Notes: generated by a model not told the origin, from the letters alone. Numbered from the stretch's first letter, positions 28,766 through 37,971 are shown. The stretch: DNA of 64,000 bases from Alphaproteobacteria bacterium (GCA_020632755.1 JACKEY010000005.1:496001-560000), one strand, 5' to 3'. Translations and numbers: made by a program.

Positions 28766-29086
28766 TCAGTCCGCCTTGGACCCGCCCCGGCAGGCCGGGC
28801 TGACGTTGGCCACCGGGCCGGCGGCGGCCGAGAACTCGGCAGGGGTCAGGGTCTTCATGGTCAGGGCGTGCACGCCGTCGCGCAGCTCGGCGGCCAGGGC
28901 GCCGTAGACCAGCCGCTGGCGGGCGACCAGCCGCTTGCCGTCGAAGGTCTCGCTGACCACGACCAGGTTGAAGTGGGTCTCGGCGGCGGGGCCCGAGTGC
29001 ATGTGGCTCTCGTCGACCAGCTCGATGTGCTCGGCGGCGAGCTCGCGGTGCAGGGCGGTGTGGATGCGGGTGGCGAGGGGGCCCAT
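28766..29086 (-). CDS. BolA family protein
   Basis: A 106-residue BolA/IbaG-like protein. It has the conserved loop and strand SHMHSGPAAETHFNLVVVSETFDGK, the helix RQRLVYGALAAEL and the GVHALTMKTLTP end. The family partners monothiol glutaredoxins and takes part in Fe-S cluster handling or regulation. CGGAG precedes the ATG by 6 bases. It follows a purD-coupled gene on the same strand with a 47-base gap; the functional link is unknown. The C-terminal tail (VSPACRGGSKAD) is longer than in many relatives. Confidence 0.93.
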   Translation of the reverse strand: MGPLATRIHTALHRELAAEHIELVDESHMHSGPAAETHFNLVVVSETFDGKRLVARQRLVYGALAAELRDGVHALTMKTLTPAEFSAAAGPVANVSPACRGGSKAD

Positions 29087-29133
29087 GGCGTCTCCGGAGG
29101 GTCCCCTCTCCTACCCCGCCCGGGGCGCGGGCC

Positions 29134-29667
29134 TCAGTGCACCGTGGCGCCTTCGTCGCTGTGGCGCTCGATGCGCAGGGTCAGGGCCTCGCGCCGGGCC
29201 ATGGCGAACCAGCCACCGACGCCGCCGGGCTTGGGCCAGCCCTCGGTCGCCATGCGGATCGCCGGCTCGTCGCCCAGCAGCTCGCGGTCGTCCGACAGGG
29301 GCTGCCACGCGGTCCACCAGCGGTTGTCGGGCCACTCGACGAACACGACGGCACAGCGGGCGCCGGTGCTCGGTCCGGTCCGCAGGGTCAGCGGCGCCGC
29401 GAGCGCGACGCACAACACGCCCTCCTGGCCGGCGATGGCCGAGAGCATGCGCTGGCTGTGGGGCGGCGGCAGGCGCAGGACGGCCAGGGCGTCGACCTGC
29501 TCGACCCGATCCTCGCGGAACACCAGGTAGGCCGGCCGCGGCAGCCCCTTCTCCAGCAGGGCGCAGAGCCGGGCGAAGATCGCGGCGCCGAGCGCTTCGT
29601 CTTCGAGGGGGAAGCGCTCGGGGTCCCGGGCGGCGCTGTTGACCCGCAGCCGGACGGTCTGGCTCAC
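29134..29667 (-). CDS. Unknown 177-residue protein coupled to purD
   Basis: Starts at a GTG that overlaps the purD stop codon (GTGA), which shows translational coupling. The protein begins SQTVRLRVNSAARDPE and contains a mixed alpha/beta domain with GLPRPAYLVFRED, GEDGVLCVAL-like strands and a Trp-rich segment (WPDNRWWTAWQPL). No signal peptide or membrane helix is present, and I do not recognise the family. Its position after purD and before bolA suggests a cytoplasmic housekeeping or regulatory role. Confidence 0.75.
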   Translation of the reverse strand: MSQTVRLRVNSAARDPERFPLEDEALGAAIFARLCALLEKGLPRPAYLVFREDRVEQVDALAVLRLPPPHSQRMLSAIAGQEGVLCVALAAPLTLRTGPSTGARCAVVFVEWPDNRWWTAWQPLSDDRELLGDEPAIRMATEGWPKPGGVGGWFAMARREALTLRIERHSDEGATVH

Positions 29668-30923
29668 CCCTCGACCCCGGGCGCGCCGATGTCCGTGCGC
29701 CAGGCGGCGGTGTCGAAGGAGATGCCCTGCACGGCGGCATAGGCGGCGTCGCGGGCCGCGTCGTGGTCGCCTGCGACGGCGGTCACGCCCAGCACGCGGC
29801 CGCCCCGGGTCAGCACGGCGCCGTCCGGGCCCGGACCGGTGCCCGCCTGGAAGACGACGAGATCCCGCGCATCGCGCTGGTCGCCGCCCGGCAGGCCCGT
29901 GATCGGCAAGCCCTTGGGGTAGCTGCCCGGGTAGGCGCCCATCGCCATCACGACGCAGCAGGCGGCGCCGTCCCGCCAGCGCAGCGGGCGGTCGGGCAGC
30001 GACCCGGTGGCGCAGGCCAGGGCAAGCGGCAGGAAGTCCTCGTCGAGCATCGCCATCAGCGGCTGGCACTCGGGGTCGCCGAACCGGACGTTGAACTCCA
30101 GGACGCGCGGACCATCGGGGGTCAACATCAGGCCCGCGTAGAGAACACCGCGGAAGGGCGTGCCGCGGCGGGCCATGCCGTCGACGGCCGGCTGCAGCAC
30201 GTCACGGCGCACCTGCTCGACCAGCCCCTCGGGCACGTCGTGGGGCGGGCAGATGGCGCCCATGCCGCCGGTGTTCGGCCCCTGCCCGGCGTCGAAGCGC
30301 CGCTTGTGGTCGCGCGCCGGGATGAGCGGCACCGCGCGCACGCCGTCGCACAGGGCGAGCACCGACAGCTCGGGCCCGGTGAGCCGCTCCTCGACCACGA
30401 CCCGCGCGCCGGCCGTGCCGAAGCGACCGTCGAACACCTCGTCGACCGCGGCATGGGCGACCGCGGCGTCATCGGCCACGATGACCCCCTTGCCCGCGGC
30501 CAGGCCGTCCGCCTTGACCACGCAGGGGCCGAAGGTCTCCACCGCGGCGTGGGCCCCGGCGGCGTCTTCGTGGGTGGACCAGCGTGCCGTGGGGATGCCG
30601 CACTCGTCCATGAAGGCCTTGGCGAAGGTCTTGCTGGCCTCGAGCTGCGCGGCGGCGCCGATCGGCCCGAAGGCCGGGATGCCCGCGGCCTGCAGGCGGT
30701 CGACCATGCCGTCCGCCAGGGGCGCCTCGGGGCCGACCACGACCAGCCCGACCGCGTGATCGCGGGCCCAGGCGACGACGTCACCGTCGCAGCGGCGGCC
30801 GCCGAGGGCGGCGATGCCGGGGTTGTCGGAGGTCGTCGAGACCTCGGTCACGCGGGGGCTCTGGGCGAGCTTCCAGGCGAGGGCGTGCTCGCGGCCGCCT
30901 CCGCCTACGACGAGGACGTGCAT
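29664..30923 (-). CDS. purD: Phosphoribosylamine-glycine ligase
   Basis: Catalyses the second step of purine synthesis, joining glycine to phosphoribosylamine with ATP. The 419-residue protein starts MHVLVVGGGGREHALAWKLAQSP, the standard PurD N-terminus. It has the ATP-grasp domain (VVKADGLAAGKGVIVADD, RVVVEERLTGPELSVLALCDG, GPNTGGMGAICPP) and VLEFNVRFGDPECQ. Length is normal. It begins 16 bases after purH on the same strand, with GGAG upstream, so purH-purD form an operon continued by the coupled unknown gene. Confidence 0.97.
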   Translation of the reverse strand: MHVLVVGGGGREHALAWKLAQSPRVTEVSTTSDNPGIAALGGRRCDGDVVAWARDHAVGLVVVGPEAPLADGMVDRLQAAGIPAFGPIGAAAQLEASKTFAKAFMDECGIPTARWSTHEDAAGAHAAVETFGPCVVKADGLAAGKGVIVADDAAVAHAAVDEVFDGRFGTAGARVVVEERLTGPELSVLALCDGVRAVPLIPARDHKRRFDAGQGPNTGGMGAICPPHDVPEGLVEQVRRDVLQPAVDGMARRGTPFRGVLYAGLMLTPDGPRVLEFNVRFGDPECQPLMAMLDEDFLPLALACATGSLPDRPLRWRDGAACCVVMAMGAYPGSYPKGLPITGLPGGDQRDARDLVVFQAGTGPGPDGAVLTRGGRVLGVTAVAGDHDAARDAAYAAVQGISFDTAAWRTDIGAPGVEG

Positions 30924-30939
30924 GGGGACTCCAGGGAGC

Positions 30940-32550
30940 TCAGTGCCAGAAGTGGCGGACGCCGGTGAACACCATCGGCACGCCGGCGGCGTCGGCCGCG
31001 GCCAGCACCTCGTCGTCCTTCACCGAGCCGCCGGGCTGCACGAAGGCGGCGACGCCAGCGTCCAGCGCGACCTGCGGGCCGTCGGGGAACGGGAAGAAGG
31101 CGTCGCTGGCCAGCACGCTGCCGGCGACCGGCCGGGTGGCCTTGTCGACGGCCAGGCGCACGCTGTCCACCCGGGACATCTGGCCGGCGCCCACGCCGTT
31201 GAGCACGAAGCCGCCGTCGACGGCCTTGGCGAGCACGATGGCGTTGGACTTCACGTGGCGGCACATGGCCCAGGCGAAGCGCAGGGTCGATGCCTGCTCG
31301 TCCGTCGGGGCGTGCTGACCGGCGACCTTCCAGTCGGGCGCGCCCGGCACGGGGCCGAGGTCCCAGTCCTGCAGCAGGAAGCCGCCCTGCACCCGCTTGA
31401 TGTCCATCGCCTCGGCCTTGCGGTCGGCCCAGTCGGCCGGCAGCTCCATCACCCGCATGCGCTCGCGGGGTGCCAGCAGCTCCAGCGCTTCGTCGGTGAA
31501 GCCCGGGGCGGCGACGATCTCGAAGAAGGTGCGGCTCTTGCGGATCGCCCGCACCGCGTCGCCGTCCAGGGGCCGGTTGAAGGCGACGATGCCGCCGAAG
31601 GCGCTGACGGGGTCGGCCGACAGGGCCAGCTCGAAGGCCGGCACGGCGCCGCCCGTGTGGGTGGCCGCGCCGCAGGGGTTGGCGTGCTTCACCACGATGC
31701 AGGTCGGCGTGTCGAGGGCGAAGGCCGAGCGCAGCGCCGCGTCGAGGTCGGCGATGTTGTTGTAGGAGAGCTCCTTGCCCTGGTGCTGGCGGAGGTGGGC
31801 CAGCGAGCGGCCCCCGACCGCGGGCTCGGCGTAGAAGGCCGCGCGCTGGTGGGGGTTCTCGCCGTAGCGGCAGTCCTGCACCTTGCGCAGCGGCAGCGCG
31901 CCTTCGCGCGGCATGGCGGCGTCCGCTTCGTCCAGGGCGCCGGCGGCAGCCGCCTGGCGGGCCAGCCAGCCGCTGATGACGCCGTCGTAGGCGGCGGTGT
32001 GCTGGAAGGCGGCGACGGCCAGCCGCAGGCGGGTCGCGGCGGACACGCCGCCGGCGTCGAGCTCCGCGATGACGGCGGCGTAGTCGTCGGGCCGGGTGAT
32101 GATGGTGACGTGGGCGTGGTTCTTGGCCGACGCGCGCACCATGGTGGGGCCGCCGATGTCGATCTGTTCGGTGGCTGCGGCCATGTCCACGTCCGCGCGG
32201 GGCTGGCCGTCCGGGCCCGTGATGGTCGCCTCGAAGGGGTAGAGGTTGACGGCGACCAGGTCGATCCAGGGGATGTCGTGGGCGGCGGCTTCGTCCGCGT
32301 GCTGGTCCCGCAGGCCCAGGATGGCGGCGTGGATCCGCGGGTGCAGCGTCTTGACCCGGCCGTTCATGACCTCGGGGTGGCCGGTGTGGTCCGAGACCGA
32401 GGTCACGGCGACGCCGCCGGCCCGCAGGGCGCGGGCGGTGCCGCCCGTCGAGAGGATGGTGAAGCCGTGGCGGACCAGGGCCTGGCCCAACTCGACGATG
32501 CCGGTCTTGTCCGACACGGAGAGCAGGGCGAAGCGGGGCGAGGAGGACAT
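30940..32550 (-). CDS. purH: Bifunctional AICAR formyltransferase / IMP cyclohydrolase
   Basis: Performs the last two steps of IMP synthesis. The 536-residue protein has the MGS-like cyclohydrolase domain (SVSDKTGIVELGQAL, ILSTGGTARAL, VKTLHPRIHAAIL) and the formyltransferase domain with CRYGENPHQRAAFY and the catalytic VVKHANPCGAATH segment (about residues 275-288). It ends in GGSVKDDEVLAAADAAGVPMVFTGVRHFWH, typical of PurH. It is the first gene of the purH-purD unit; 137 bases separate it from the upstream lipoprotein gene. Confidence 0.97.
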   Translation of the reverse strand: MSSSPRFALLSVSDKTGIVELGQALVRHGFTILSTGGTARALRAGGVAVTSVSDHTGHPEVMNGRVKTLHPRIHAAILGLRDQHADEAAAHDIPWIDLVAVNLYPFEATITGPDGQPRADVDMAAATEQIDIGGPTMVRASAKNHAHVTIITRPDDYAAVIAELDAGGVSAATRLRLAVAAFQHTAAYDGVISGWLARQAAAAGALDEADAAMPREGALPLRKVQDCRYGENPHQRAAFYAEPAVGGRSLAHLRQHQGKELSYNNIADLDAALRSAFALDTPTCIVVKHANPCGAATHTGGAVPAFELALSADPVSAFGGIVAFNRPLDGDAVRAIRKSRTFFEIVAAPGFTDEALELLAPRERMRVMELPADWADRKAEAMDIKRVQGGFLLQDWDLGPVPGAPDWKVAGQHAPTDEQASTLRFAWAMCRHVKSNAIVLAKAVDGGFVLNGVGAGQMSRVDSVRLAVDKATRPVAGSVLASDAFFPFPDGPQVALDAGVAAFVQPGGSVKDDEVLAAADAAGVPMVFTGVRHFWH

Positions 32551-32687
32551 GCGGCACCGGGGGAGGAGGCGCAGACCGGGAGGAGACCCCGGGAGAAGCG
32601 CCAGGGAGGGAGGGCGCGGGAGGAGGCCGCCGGCCTAACCCGTGCCCCCTTCGCTGCGGGGACGGATCGACCCCTCGTCGACGAACG

Positions 32688-33164
32688 TCAGTCGTCCTGC
32701 GGCGAGACCACCCACCAGTCCATGATGCTGACGGTCTGGGCGCCGCTGACGTAGCCCTCGATGAGCACGACCTGGCCGGCGTGACGGGCCAGTTCTTCCG
32801 CCCCGCGCAGGTCGAGGATGATCTCCCGTCCGGTGCTGCGGTCGTCGACGATCCAGTTGCTGCCGTACAGCCGCAGCCGCCCCACGAAGGGCTGCCCGCC
32901 GCCGGGGCCGGTCAGCACCTTCCAGTCCTGCACGTAGAGCTTGCCGCCTCCCTTGCGAGCGGTGAGCTCGACCTCGCACTCCTCCAACCCCGCGACCAGG
33001 CTGCCCTCGCCCACCGCCGCGACGGGGCGTGTGTGTCCGTCCTGGTCGATCAGGACGGCGCGGCCATCGACCACGCGGACCAGCCCGCGGTGGGTCGCGG
33101 CGCAACCCGCCAGGATCAGGGGCAGGAGCATGAGCAGGGGCGAAGGTCGCAAAGGCCGGGTCAC
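32688..33164 (-). CDS. Small lipoprotein of unknown function
   Basis: A 158-residue lipoprotein with a clear signal: Arg-rich n-region, LLMLLPLILAGC lipobox at residues 12-21 or so. The mature part is beta-rich (VVDGRAVLIDQDGHTRPVA, GRLRLYGSNWIVDDRST, VVLIEGYVSGAQTVSIMDWWVV) and may form an OB-like barrel. I do not recognise the family. It is divergent from the second pseudokinase gene and upstream of purH on the same strand. The intergenic gap suggests its own promoter. Confidence 0.8.
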   Translation of the reverse strand: MTRPLRPSPLLMLLPLILAGCAATHRGLVRVVDGRAVLIDQDGHTRPVAAVGEGSLVAGLEECEVELTARKGGGKLYVQDWKVLTGPGGGQPFVGRLRLYGSNWIVDDRSTGREIILDLRGAEELARHAGQVVLIEGYVSGAQTVSIMDWWVVSPQDD

Positions 33165-33326
33165 AAGGTCGTCCTGTTGGTTGCGCGGCTTTCGGCCGGC
33201 GCGCTACCGTACCCCGCTGTTCCCAGCAGCGGGTCGCTCGGCTCGACCCATGACTCCGCCCCGTTCCGGGGCCCGCCCACCGCAGGCAGGCGCCGAGACA
33301 ACCCCTCAGCTCCAGGTTCGCTCCCC

Positions 33327-36173
33327 ATGATGCTTCTGCCCAAGGACGTGGGCCCGTTCACGCTCGTCCGGAAGCTGGGCACGGGCACGATCGCCGAGTC
33401 CTACCTCGGGACGCTCTCCCAGGACGACGCCCGCCCGGTCGTCGTGCGGCGCATCCTGCCCTTCGTGCTCCGGGACGCCGGTCGCCTCGCCAGCACCGAG
33501 GCCCGCGTGCGGGACCTGATCGGCGTGCGCCATCCCTTCCTGGTGCAGGTGCTCGACTGGGTCGAGCACGGCGGCGAGCGGTTCATCGTCGAAGCCCGGG
33601 TCGACGGCGTCGACCTCGAGCGGGTGCTGGCCTGGTGCCGGCAGACCGGCCATCAGATCCCCGCCAACGTGTTCCTGAACCTGGCCACGCAGATCTGCAA
33701 CGGCCTGGAAGCGCTGCACGGCCGCACCGGGCGGGGCTCGGGCGCCGAGAGCGTGCTGCACCTGGGCCTGCGACCGGGCGCGATCCTGGTGGGTCGCGAG
33801 GGCAAGGTCGTGCTGGGTGGTTTCGGGCTGACCCGCTCGCCGATGGCGCTGTCCCACGGCGGCCCCGGGTCGCCCGTGCCCCTGCGCATGGAGTACCTGT
33901 CGCCCGAGCAGACCCAGGCCGATCAGCGCCTGTCTCCGGCAAGCGACATCTTCAGCCTGGGCGCCGTGCTCTACGAGCTCTTGACCCTCGAGCCGCTGTT
34001 CAAGAGCGAGAGCAACCTGCAGACGGTGCACCGCATCCGCAAGGCCGAGGTCACCGAGCAGCTGCTGCGCGTGAAGGAGCTGATGCCCGGGCTGGACAAG
34101 ATCCTGTACCGGGCCCTGGCCCTGGATCCGCGCCACCGGTACCAGCGGGCCTTCGTCCTGCGCGAGGACCTGCGCGGCCTGATGGCCGGCTACTCCTTCA
34201 ACAGCATCATGGACGATGCGCGGGACTTCTTCGCGCCCCTGATCCAGGACGTCCCGGACCCGCTGCCCGCCGCGACGGCCACCCGCCCGCCGGCCCCGAC
34301 CGTGTCTCCGGCAGCGCCCGAGCCCGAGTTCGACGATGGCTTCGAAGACGAAGAAGCCACCCGGATCGACGCTCCGCCGCCGGTCCCTGCCCCGGACACC
34401 GTCGATCCCGCCAGCACGGCGGCCCTCGCGGCCTCCGCCCTGGCCGCGCACGCCGCCGCAGAGCAGGCCCGATCCGACGCCGCCGAGCGCGCCTACGACA
34501 CGGCCGCGGCCTTCGACGACGTGCACGATGGCGGCCACGACGAGGTGCCCGCCCCGACCGCGCTCGAGTCGGCCGAAGAGCTCGCCGAGCGCGCGACCCT
34601 GCCGGCGCCGTCGCCGGTCGTGGCGGCCGCGTCCCTCCCCTCGGCGGCGCTGCACGCCGCGGACGAGGAGCGCACCGATCTGGGCAGCGTGACGGTGCCC
34701 CCCGGCGTCGACGCTGCCAGCACCCGCGCCTTCCTGCGCGGTGAGGCCGAGCTCCCGACGGCGCCGCCGGTGCCTCCGTCGGTGGCTGCGGCCCCGCTCC
34801 CCAGCGCCCCGCCCCCGACCGCCCCCCCCACGGCGGCCCCCCGGGCGGCCGGGCCTCCGGGGTCGCCGCGCCTCGCGTGGCGCCCCCGCCCATGGCCGCA
34901 GCGCCCCCCCCTGCCCGTGGCCGCGACGCCTCCCCCGGTCGCCGCGGCACCCGCGCCCACCCCGGTGGTCGCTGCCCCCGCGCCGGCTCCGGTCCAGGCG
35001 GCCCCGCCGGCGGCCCCACCGCCAGCCGCCGACGATCTCGACGACCTGGACTACAAGCCGCGCAGCAACACGCTGCTGTACGTCGCCGCCGGTGTGGCGG
35101 TGCTCGTCGTGGTCTGCGGAGGCGGCGCCTTCGGCCTGATGAAGTACCTCGAGAACAAGGCGAACGAGGCCTTCGCCGAGGTCGCAGCAGGCCTGGACGA
35201 GGCGGCGGCCAACGGCGCCGACGGCCTGGCCGCCCTCGACGACGAGGCAGAGGCGGATGGTGGGACGCCCGGGGCCGCCGACGACGCGGTCGCCGACGCT
35301 GCCGCCGAAGAGCCCCTCGCCGCCGAGCCCACCCGCGACGAGCCGGCCACCGAAGAACCTGGCGAAGAGCCCCCGCCCGCCCGCGCCGAGCCGGTCCGCA
35401 CGGAACCCGCCCGCAGCGAGCCCACCCGCCCCACGTCGTCGAGCAGCCGGACCGAGTCCTCCACTGCCTCGTCGCGGCCGTCCTCGACCTCCTCTTCGCG
35501 GCCGTCCTCGACCTCCTCCTCCTCGCGTCCCTCCTCCTCCTCCCGCCCCAGCTACAGCCCGCCGCCGGAACCGGTCGCGGACCTGGCGACCGACGACGGC
35601 ATGGACGACGGGGCGGTCAGCAGCGACATCGCGCCTTCGGATCTCGAGCGCTACGCCGACGCCGCCAGCAAGGGCCGGCTGGGCGCCAGCGACGTGCTGG
35701 CCCTGGAGCGGGTGTCGCCCGCCGACAGCGGCTTCACGCGGTCCCGCGCGCTGCTGTTGATGCACGCCCAGGAGAAGGGTGACGAGCGCGCCGCCAGCCA
35801 CTACCTCGACGAGCTGATGGCCCGGCCCGAGAACAAGTACAACCCGGTCTACCTGTCGGCCCAGGCGCGCATCGACGTGAACCAGAAGCGCTACGACCGC
35901 GCGCTCGAGCGGGCGCGGCTGGCCGAGCGCCACTGGGCGCGGCTGCCGCCGGATCTGGTGTTCAGCAAGAAGGCCGAGATCTACGAGACCGAAGCGGCGG
36001 CCCTCCAGGGCGCCTTCTACGCGTCGGGCAACGACATGGAGCTGCTCGACGACGCGGTGAAGCACTGGAAGAAGTACCGCGACCACGTCCAGACCCGCTC
36101 GCGCGGTGATCTCGCCCGGCGCGCCGACGCCGAGATCGCCAAGCTCGAGGACATCCGCCGGCGTCTGCAGTGA
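33327..36173 (+). CDS. Membrane-anchored kinase-like protein lacking catalytic residues
   Basis: A 948-residue protein. Residues about 1-285 follow the Ser/Thr kinase fold: glycine loop KLGTGTIAESYLG, a hinge region, YLSPEQ in place of APE, and DIFSLGAVLYELLT. The key residues are changed: the VAIK lysine is Arg (VVVRRI), HRD reads HLGLRP and DFG reads GFG (about 164-166), so phosphotransfer is unlikely. A long Ala/Pro/Glu linker follows, then a membrane helix (about 583-605), a Ser-rich stretch and a C-terminal helical TPR-like domain (about 770-948). The ATG at 33327 is followed at once by a second ATG. The last bases overlap a GTG of the next lipoprotein frame. The linker near 34.86-34.91 kb has a suspicious frame, discussed under findings. 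Confidence 0.78.
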   Translation: MMLLPKDVGPFTLVRKLGTGTIAESYLGTLSQDDARPVVVRRILPFVLRDAGRLASTEARVRDLIGVRHPFLVQVLDWVEHGGERFIVEARVDGVDLERVLAWCRQTGHQIPANVFLNLATQICNGLEALHGRTGRGSGAESVLHLGLRPGAILVGREGKVVLGGFGLTRSPMALSHGGPGSPVPLRMEYLSPEQTQADQRLSPASDIFSLGAVLYELLTLEPLFKSESNLQTVHRIRKAEVTEQLLRVKELMPGLDKILYRALALDPRHRYQRAFVLREDLRGLMAGYSFNSIMDDARDFFAPLIQDVPDPLPAATATRPPAPTVSPAAPEPEFDDGFEDEEATRIDAPPPVPAPDTVDPASTAALAASALAAHAAAEQARSDAAERAYDTAAAFDDVHDGGHDEVPAPTALESAEELAERATLPAPSPVVAAASLPSAALHAADEERTDLGSVTVPPGVDAASTRAFLRGEAELPTAPPVPPSVAAAPLPSAPPPTAPPTAAPRAAGPPGSPRLAWRPRPWPQRPPLPVAATPPPVAAAPAPTPVVAAPAPAPVQAAPPAAPPPAADDLDDLDYKPRSNTLLYVAAGVAVLVVVCGGGAFGLMKYLENKANEAFAEVAAGLDEAAANGADGLAALDDEAEADGGTPGAADDAVADAAAEEPLAAEPTRDEPATEEPGEEPPPARAEPVRTEPARSEPTRPTSSSSRTESSTASSRPSSTSSSRPSSTSSSSRPSSSSRPSYSPPPEPVADLATDDGMDDGAVSSDIAPSDLERYADAASKGRLGASDVLALERVSPADSGFTRSRALLLMHAQEKGDERAASHYLDELMARPENKYNPVYLSAQARIDVNQKRYDRALERARLAERHWARLPPDLVFSKKAEIYETEAAALQGAFYASGNDMELLDDAVKHWKKYRDHVQTRSRGDLARRADAEIAKLEDIRRRLQ

Positions 36174-36190
36174 CGGCCACAGGAGCTGCG

Positions 36191-36637
36191 ATGCGTTCCC
36201 CCCTCCCCCGCCCCTCCGTCCTCGCGGCCGCCGCGCTCCTGCCGGCCCTGCTGTGGGGCTGCGCCGGCAAGCACGAGATCCAGGGCTCGATCATCGACCG
36301 CAACGGCGAGCCGATGGACCGGGTCATCGTCAGCCTGGACCCCGGCGGTGTCGAGCTGGTCACCGACTCGGCCGGCCAGTTCTCGATCGACTACCTGCGC
36401 GACGAAGCGGGCGAGCGCGTGAAGCTCGGCAAGAAGGCCGACTACACCATCGAGGCCTTCCGCACCGGCTACCACGTGCAGCGGATGGACTTCTACTTCA
36501 AGCGGGGCCTGCTCGTGCTCGAGCCGATCACCATGAAGGAGGACACCATCATCCTCAAGCCGGGCGAAGACGACATCGACCCCGAGAACTTCGAGGACCG
36601 CACGCACTCGGCAGGCAGCAACTACGAGGGCGAGTGA
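36191..36637 (+). CDS. Lipoprotein with carboxypeptidase-regulatory-like domain
   Basis: A 148-residue lipoprotein. AGGAG stands 5 bases before the ATG at 36191, so I prefer it to a GTG at 36170 that overlaps the kinase stop. The lipobox is LLPALLWGC. The mature protein has one Ig-like carboxypeptidase-regulatory fold (IQGSIIDRNGEPMDRVIVSLDPG, LVTDSAGQFSIDYL, YTIEAFRTGYHVQRMDF). Such domains bind surface partners or glycans. It sits 17 bases after the pseudokinase gene and is coupled to the next lipoprotein gene, so the three may act together. Confidence 0.82.
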   Translation: MRSPLPRPSVLAAAALLPALLWGCAGKHEIQGSIIDRNGEPMDRVIVSLDPGGVELVTDSAGQFSIDYLRDEAGERVKLGKKADYTIEAFRTGYHVQRMDFYFKRGLLVLEPITMKEDTIILKPGEDDIDPENFEDRTHSAGSNYEGE

Positions 36638-36639
36638 GC

Positions 36640-37938
36640 ATGGTCGCGCTGCTGGCCACTGCGGTGCTGCTGAGCGGCTGCTCCGGCGAGCCCGGTCCGA
36701 CGGTGGACCCGGCCGCGCCGGCGCTGCCGGACGGCTGGATCGGTGCGCTGGTGGCAGACCCCACGGCCTTCGGCCGGGTGACCGGTGATGCCCGCGGTGC
36801 CTGGGTGGCGCTGCATCACGGCGACCTGACCACGGCCGCGCAGGGCTTCGGTCAGGGCATCGGGGCGCACCGCGCCTGGCGCGAACAGGCTGAGCTGCAC
36901 GGCGACCTGGCCGAGCTGTCGGGCTGGACCTGGACGGCCCTGCACGCCGAGTGGACCGCGCAGGACCCGACGGTGGCGGACGGCCCGCTGACCCTGCTGG
37001 CCGCGCTGGCGGCGGCGGACGCCGGCGATGCGGAAGGCGCCCGGGCGCTCGCGGCGGCGCTGCCCCCGGCGCAGCAGTCCCTGGTCGATGAGCTGCTGGC
37101 TGCCGGCCGGGCGGATGTCGCCGAGGCCGACGTGGACGTGCCCGACCTCGACGACGGCGGCTGTCTGGGGGCTGCCCTGGCCGCCCGGCTCTCCGCCGAC
37201 GGCGTCGAGCTGCCCGCGGGCTGCGACGGCAGCGCCCCGCTGGCCCTGGGCGAGGGCGAGGCGCGGTTCCACGACCCGCTGCTGCACGGCACCCTGGCCC
37301 GCAGCGCCGCCCGGTCCGCCGAGGACGCCCTGGGCCAGAGCTGGCCGGAGCGCATCGCGGCGAGCGGCGCCGGCCTGGACGACCTGGTGTTCGGCGTCTT
37401 CTGGACGGACGCCGACCTGGCCGCCTACCTGGCCGACCCCCGCGCCACCCTGTCCCTGGACGAGATCGCCGGCTGGACGGCCGACGGCGCGACGTCCGAC
37501 GACCCGCAGCAGGCCCGCGACCAGGCCCGGCGCCTGGACGCAGCGCTCGATGCCTGGGCCGCGGCCCGCCGCGACGGCGCCTCCGACGACGGGCGCGCCC
37601 TGCTCGACGACCTGAAGCTGGTCCCGCAGGTCCGCGCCCGGACCCTCGAACGCTGGGCGCGGCAGGCCCTGCACAACGGGCGCCCGCACCAGGCGCTGGC
37701 CTGGCTGCAGATGGCCGTCGACCTCGAGTCCGCCCGCGAGCTCGGGCCGATCAACCGCCCCTCGCTGTACGCGCTGCTCGCCCAGGCCCGCGCCCGCACC
37801 GGTCGCACCCGGGAAGCCCTCGACGCCCTGGCGGTGCTCGAGCCGGCCGTCCCGGAAGTGCACGCCCTCACCGAGACCCTGGGCGACCTCGTCGTCCTCC
37901 AGGGCATGCGGCGCCAGGGCGACTCCAAGGAACACTGA
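36640..37938 (+). CDS. Lipoprotein with helical (TPR-like) body, unknown role
   Basis: About 432 residues. MVALLATAVLLSGC gives a strong lipobox at the N-terminus. A GTG at 36634 overlapping the previous stop (GTGA) is an alternative start six bases upstream. The mature part is Ala/Leu/Asp-rich and almost all helical, with TPR-like pairs toward the C-terminus (ALHNGRPHQALAWLQMAVDLESA). Four Cys residues are spread through it. No enzyme motif was recognised. It lies between the pseudokinase unit and the peptide transporter genes; a 33-base gap separates it from the transporter. Confidence 0.78.
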   Translation: MVALLATAVLLSGCSGEPGPTVDPAAPALPDGWIGALVADPTAFGRVTGDARGAWVALHHGDLTTAAQGFGQGIGAHRAWREQAELHGDLAELSGWTWTALHAEWTAQDPTVADGPLTLLAALAAADAGDAEGARALAAALPPAQQSLVDELLAAGRADVAEADVDVPDLDDGGCLGAALAARLSADGVELPAGCDGSAPLALGEGEARFHDPLLHGTLARSAARSAEDALGQSWPERIAASGAGLDDLVFGVFWTDADLAAYLADPRATLSLDEIAGWTADGATSDDPQQARDQARRLDAALDAWAAARRDGASDDGRALLDDLKLVPQVRARTLERWARQALHNGRPHQALAWLQMAVDLESARELGPINRPSLYALLAQARARTGRTREALDALAVLEPAVPEVHALTETLGDLVVLQGMRRQGDSKEH

Positions 37939-37971
37939 GCCCTCCTCCCCTCCCCCCTTCCGGTCATCACC

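Noticed and set aside
21628..28803. An open frame of about 2390 codons on the + strand
   Set aside because: It runs antisense to the NUDIX gene, two unknown genes and ileS. The ileS motifs prove the minus strand. Long antisense frames are expected at this GC content.
35452..35560. DNA repeat (duplicated gcggccgtcctcgacctcctc blocks) as a separate element
   Set aside because: The blocks encode the Ser/Pro/Arg-rich linker of the pseudokinase and are best explained as low-complexity coding sequence.
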